A stretch of DNA of 64,000 nt, taken from NCBI RefSeq assembly GCF_002250505.1, contig NZ_NJGY01000002.1:776407-840406 (forward strand), written 5' to 3'. A program made the translations under genes and the position numbers. Under the pieces are notes generated by a model. The model had not been told where the DNA came from. It ran no database searches and saw nothing but the letters and a program-made list of their open reading frames with translations. Shown here piece by piece: positions 61,268-64,000 of this stretch. Position 1 is the first letter of the stretch, and each line of letters begins with the position of its first letter. This stretch comes from Janthinobacterium sp. PC23-8 (GTDB taxonomy: Bacteria > Pseudomonadota > Gammaproteobacteria > Burkholderiales > Burkholderiaceae_D).

Positions 61268-62118
61268 TTTGAGCCTTTTGAGGCGTTTTTTTGATTGCGG
61301 ATGACCTCGGGTAGCGGGCCGCTATCGTTCGTCGCGTGGCGGCCCGGCACGTGGGCGCGGCGCAGTATTTGCTGTGGGTCAGAAGCCTGCATTTCGGCGT
61401 GCGGATCAATTTGACGCACGCGATCGTTCGTCGCGCGCTTGAATTCGATGTCAGCCAGGCGCTGCTCTTCGACGGCAGCCAGGCGGGCCGCGTCCTTGGC
61501 AGCGGCGGCATCGAGCTGCATCTGCTTGATCTTGGTCAACTGCGCGCGCGCCGCTTCGTCCGGCGTTGGATCTTTTTTCCCCGCCAGAAGGCCGGCCACG
61601 GCCGGTGCGGGCAGCAGTCCCGCCCTCACCGCGCTGTCTAGCACCTCGACGTGCCGGGTCTTGTCCCATCCCACCGAGGCCACCCACTCGGCCGGGCGCC
61701 GCGCCAAGCGTGCAGCCGCCACGATGCGCTCGTACGCTTCCAGGAACGGCTTGCGCGCGCTGATCGCGCCGCTGGAGTCGAGCACCGGCCGGCAGATCCG
61801 GAACGCCTCGGCGATCTCGGTCGTCCAGACCACGCTGGCCATTTCGTCCTGGCTGGTCAGCGCGATGGCCCAGGCCTCCTCCGCACCTGGCCGGCCGTCC
61901 ATGAGCTTGCAGCGCTTGGCGATGCCGGCCGGTACCGGCGCAAACTCACCGTTTTCGTCCTGGTAGGCCTGCATGGCGGCCTGCACCGTGCGCAGCGGGT
62001 AAGGCTCAAGGTTAGCCAGCCAGGCGCGCACCATGGCGGGCTCGGGAAGCGACTTGCCGTAGGCGGCTAGCGTTTCGGCCAGCAGTTGCATGAAGCGCGG
62101 GGTGTCGGCGGCGTTCAT
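61264..62118 (-). CDS. Phage replication-associated protein
   Basis: A 284-residue helical protein: MNAADTPRFMQLLAETLAAY, PEPAMVRAWLANLEPYPLRT, TVQAAMQAYQDENGEFAPVP and a lysine-rich C-terminal coiled coil. It follows the O-like replication gene with overlap, the place of a helicase loader. No P-loop is seen, so it is not a DnaC ATPase. Confidence 0.6.
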   Translation of the reverse strand: MNAADTPRFMQLLAETLAAYGKSLPEPAMVRAWLANLEPYPLRTVQAAMQAYQDENGEFAPVPAGIAKRCKLMDGRPGAEEAWAIALTSQDEMASVVWTTEIAEAFRICRPVLDSSGAISARKPFLEAYERIVAAARLARRPAEWVASVGWDKTRHVEVLDSAVRAGLLPAPAVAGLLAGKKDPTPDEAARAQLTKIKQMQLDAAAAKDAARLAAVEEQRLADIEFKRATNDRVRQIDPHAEMQASDPQQILRRAHVPGRHATNDSGPLPEVIRNQKNASKGSK

Positions 62119-63026
62119 GCGGGCACCATGTCGATGATGTCGCCGGCCGGCGTGGCGGTGCCCAGCAACTCACGCATGACCCGCTCGTTCGTCTGCTCGA
62201 TCGTCTCGCTGCCGGCGCTGGCGCGGGCCTGGCCGGCGTCGTTGCGGATGAAGCGATCGATGTGATCAGCATCGCGCAGGATCAGGTCCAAGCCATTGAA
62301 CTTCGTGTTGCGGTCGTTCTGGCCCATGTTGTGCGGCGTCTTCGCGCAGCCACGGATGGCCCTGCAGATGTCGGCCGGAGAATAATTTTTGAGCGCCTTG
62401 GCGATCAGGCGCTTTCGTTTGCCGTCCAAGGCCGACTTTGGCGAGTCCATGACTTTTTGCCAAAACGCGAAGATCGTTTTCACGGGGTCGAGCTGGGTTT
62501 GCTCGACAAGGGGGTTTTTCTTCTGCTCTTGTTCCTGTTCTTGTTCCTGTTCCTGTTCTTGGCTTCGAAGGGGCTTGCAAGGGGCTTCGGAGGGGCTACC
62601 GAAATCCCGCATGTTTTTCATGTGAAAAAAGGGGGCATATTTCTCGTAGAAGCCGCGCAGATGCTCGCTCTCCGGCAGATCGTTGTAATCGTTTTGAATG
62701 CCGATGCAGCGCTTGTCGTCCGGCTTCAGTTGGTCGGCGATCTGGTACGCGGCCATTTCGTAGACCCAAACTACCTCCGCTTCGTGATCGTAGGCGCAAA
62801 ACCCGGCTTCAATGGCTCCTTGAAGGCCCTTCGAAGCCCCTTCCATGCCCAGGCCTGTTTCGTGCGCGACAGTGACGATCGACAGGTAATACAGGCCGAG
62901 CATGTTTGAAGTAGGTGCCGACATCAGGTACATGCCGACGACCAACGATTCCATGCCCTGCTTGCGCAGCGCCTTGCCCGTCTTGCCGATCCAGAATTTA
63001 GGGCTGACCTTTGCATAGTCACGCAT
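62115..63026 (-). CDS. Phage replication initiation protein
   Basis: A 303-residue protein: MRDYAKVSPKFWIGKTGKAL, RKQGMESLVVGMYLMSAPTS, NMLGLYYLSIVTVAHETGLG, then a linker with a Glu-Gln dipeptide repeat (about 155-170) and a C-terminal domain (TIFAFWQKVMDSPKSALDGK, CRAIRGCAKTPHNMGQNDRN). The N-terminal winged-helix style with a linker and C-terminal helicase-recruiting domain is like lambda O/DnaT-type initiators. Start at 63024-63026. Confidence 0.75.
   Translation of the reverse strand: MRDYAKVSPKFWIGKTGKALRKQGMESLVVGMYLMSAPTSNMLGLYYLSIVTVAHETGLGMEGASKGLQGAIEAGFCAYDHEAEVVWVYEMAAYQIADQLKPDDKRCIGIQNDYNDLPESEHLRGFYEKYAPFFHMKNMRDFGSPSEAPCKPLRSQEQEQEQEQEQEQKKNPLVEQTQLDPVKTIFAFWQKVMDSPKSALDGKRKRLIAKALKNYSPADICRAIRGCAKTPHNMGQNDRNTKFNGLDLILRDADHIDRFIRNDAGQARASAGSETIEQTNERVMRELLGTATPAGDIIDMVPA
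62525..62565 (-). repeat. Glu-Gln codon repeat in the replication gene
   Basis: Six-base units of CAA/CAG and GAA/GAG in seven tandem copies code for (QE)n. It marks the linker between two domains and is a slippage-prone tract. Confidence 0.8.
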
Positions 63027-63342
63027 GGCCGCCCTCCTGCGCACGCGCTGCGCCGAACAGTGCAACCACCGGTGGCTCACCGTCCAGGCGCGGCTGTGTA
63101 GCGATCAGATGCGCCCACGTCTCGCCTGCAAGCACCTTTTCTACGGTGCGTACGTGCACGCCCATGCGCGCGGCCAGCGCCCCATTGCTCAAGTTGTCGC
63201 GGATGTGGGCGCGCAGGTCCTGGCGCTTTTCCTGCGCCGAGCGAATCTCGCGCACCTGGTCATCCGTCAGTTTCGTTTGCGAAAGCGCCTGGCCGCGCGG
63301 CGCGAACTCATATGCGCGCATCAGGTAGTCATCACGATTCAT
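63019..63342 (-). CDS. Phage helix-turn-helix protein
   Basis: A 107-residue protein: MNRDDYLMRAYEFAPRGQAL, LTDDQVREIRSAQEKRQDLR, NLSNGALAARMGVHVRTVEK (HTH), VLAGETWAHL. Overlaps the replication gene by 8 bp; likely an early regulator. The ATG at 63340-63342 is chosen. Confidence 0.7.
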   Translation of the reverse strand: MNRDDYLMRAYEFAPRGQALSQTKLTDDQVREIRSAQEKRQDLRAHIRDNLSNGALAARMGVHVRTVEKVLAGETWAHLIATQPRLDGEPPVVALFGAARAQEGGHA

Positions 63343-63350
63343 GGCGGCTC

Positions 63351-64000
63351 TCACGATTCACGCTCCGCATCCAGCGCCTCGAAGTCAAACAGTGTAGGCA
63401 TGCTCACCTCGCGCTCCATCGCCTGGCAGTAGTGCACTTGGTCGGTGAAATATGCCGGGTTCAGTTCGCTGCCGGCGCCGCGGCGGCCCAGCTTCATCGC
63501 GCGCACGGGCACGGTACCCAGGCCGCAGAATGGGTCGTAGATCACCTCGCCCGGGTTGCTGTAACGGCCGATGAGGCGGTCCACAATATCGATCTGAAAC
63601 GGGCAAACATGCTTTTCGACCGCGCGCGCCGACTGCTCGCCGTTCAAGGTGCGCATGCGCACGATGTCGTGCCACACGCCCGGATCGGCGCTGCCCGGCG
63701 CCAGGCTGAGATAATCCGCCGGCAAGGCCTTCCCGGCCAGCAGCGCCTCGCCCACCTCGACGTGGTATTCGTAGTTGTAGACGTTGTCCAGAGACATGCT
63801 GGTGAACATCTTGGCCAGCTTGCCCGGGCCAAAGCTGGCCAGCTCGGCCGCGCCCAGCAGGCGATCGCCACTGGAGCGCCAGAACGCATGTGCGTCGACC
63901 TGCCAGCGCGCGACGCTGTAGCCGGTGCCGGGAATCGGCGCGGCCTTGCGATCAAACGGGATCCGGTCGCCGGCATCGTCCAAGCACATCGGCTTCGCCT
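63351..64000 (-). CDS. DNA methyltransferase, C-terminal part (5' end outside window)
   Basis: At least 216 residues of a site-specific DNA methyltransferase: GVWHDIVRMRTLNGEQSARA, HVCPFQIDIVDRLIGRYSNP, VIYDPFCGLGTVPVRAMKLG (S-adenosylmethionine-binding F-x-G-x-G) and RRGAGSELNPAYF. It is the C-terminal half of an N4/N6-type enzyme whose catalytic DPPY/SPPY motif would be beyond the edge. Such prophage enzymes often protect DNA from host restriction. Confidence 0.8.
   Translation of the reverse strand, partial: AKPMCLDDAGDRIPFDRKAAPIPGTGYSVARWQVDAHAFWRSSGDRLLGAAELASFGPGKLAKMFTSMSLDNVYNYEYHVEVGEALLAGKALPADYLSLAPGSADPGVWHDIVRMRTLNGEQSARAVEKHVCPFQIDIVDRLIGRYSNPGEVIYDPFCGLGTVPVRAMKLGRRGAGSELNPAYFTDQVHYCQAMEREVSMPTLFDFEALDAERES

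Overview
The window is high-GC DNA from a betaproteobacterium. Housekeeping genes (mfd, serB, guaA, guaB), two methyl-accepting chemotaxis receptors and the gene style fit Oxalobacteraceae (Janthinobacterium/Massilia/Duganella-like). That placement is an inference from protein style, not a search.

Layout. 1-9.4 kb is ordinary chromosome: the end of an EAL phosphodiesterase overlapping a chemotaxis receptor, a 5'-nucleotidase, mfd, serB and a cyclic-nucleotide-gated MscS channel. 9.4-21.9 kb is an accessory region. It holds a complete group II intron abutting the terminal repeat of an IS66-family (ISBst12-like) element, a decayed FAD-monooxygenase/TetR pair, a second chemotaxis receptor, an intact FAD-monooxygenase/TetR divergent pair with two palindromic operators, a DUF1348/TetR operon, an IS66 remnant, a GNAT acetyltransferase and the N-terminal half of a P4-type integrase next to repeated arm-site-like motifs beside guaA. 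21.9-25.1 kb is guaA and guaB. 25.4-64 kb is the left and central part of a siphovirus-type prophage running off the right edge, with almost all genes on the minus strand.

Reading the prophage in transcription order (right to left): DNA methyltransferase, HTH protein, replication proteins, RusA-like nuclease, a Q-like antiterminator followed by a candidate late promoter and terminator, a small Tad1/Acb2-like candidate anti-defence protein, tRNA-Gly(UCC), metallopeptidase, terminase small and large subunits, portal (DUF4055), MuF head protein, scaffold, major capsid, head-tail connectors, tail tube, tail-assembly chaperone pair with a -1 slippery site, a 1850-residue tape measure, tail-tip and fibre genes with four paired repeat modules, holin/endolysin/Rz/Rz1, a Bro antirepressor, an orphan integrase C-terminus and an SOS-box-controlled small gene.

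The most striking element is in the large terminase. A 306-residue intein interrupts the nuclease active-site motif, and the homing-type HNH nuclease (218 aa, own Shine-Dalgarno) is encoded inside the intein in a different reading frame, while the terminase/intein frame stays open throughout. Also notable are the group II intron sitting exactly at an IS end, the GT-type frameshift, the perfect LexA box, and the candidate cyclic-nucleotide sponge.
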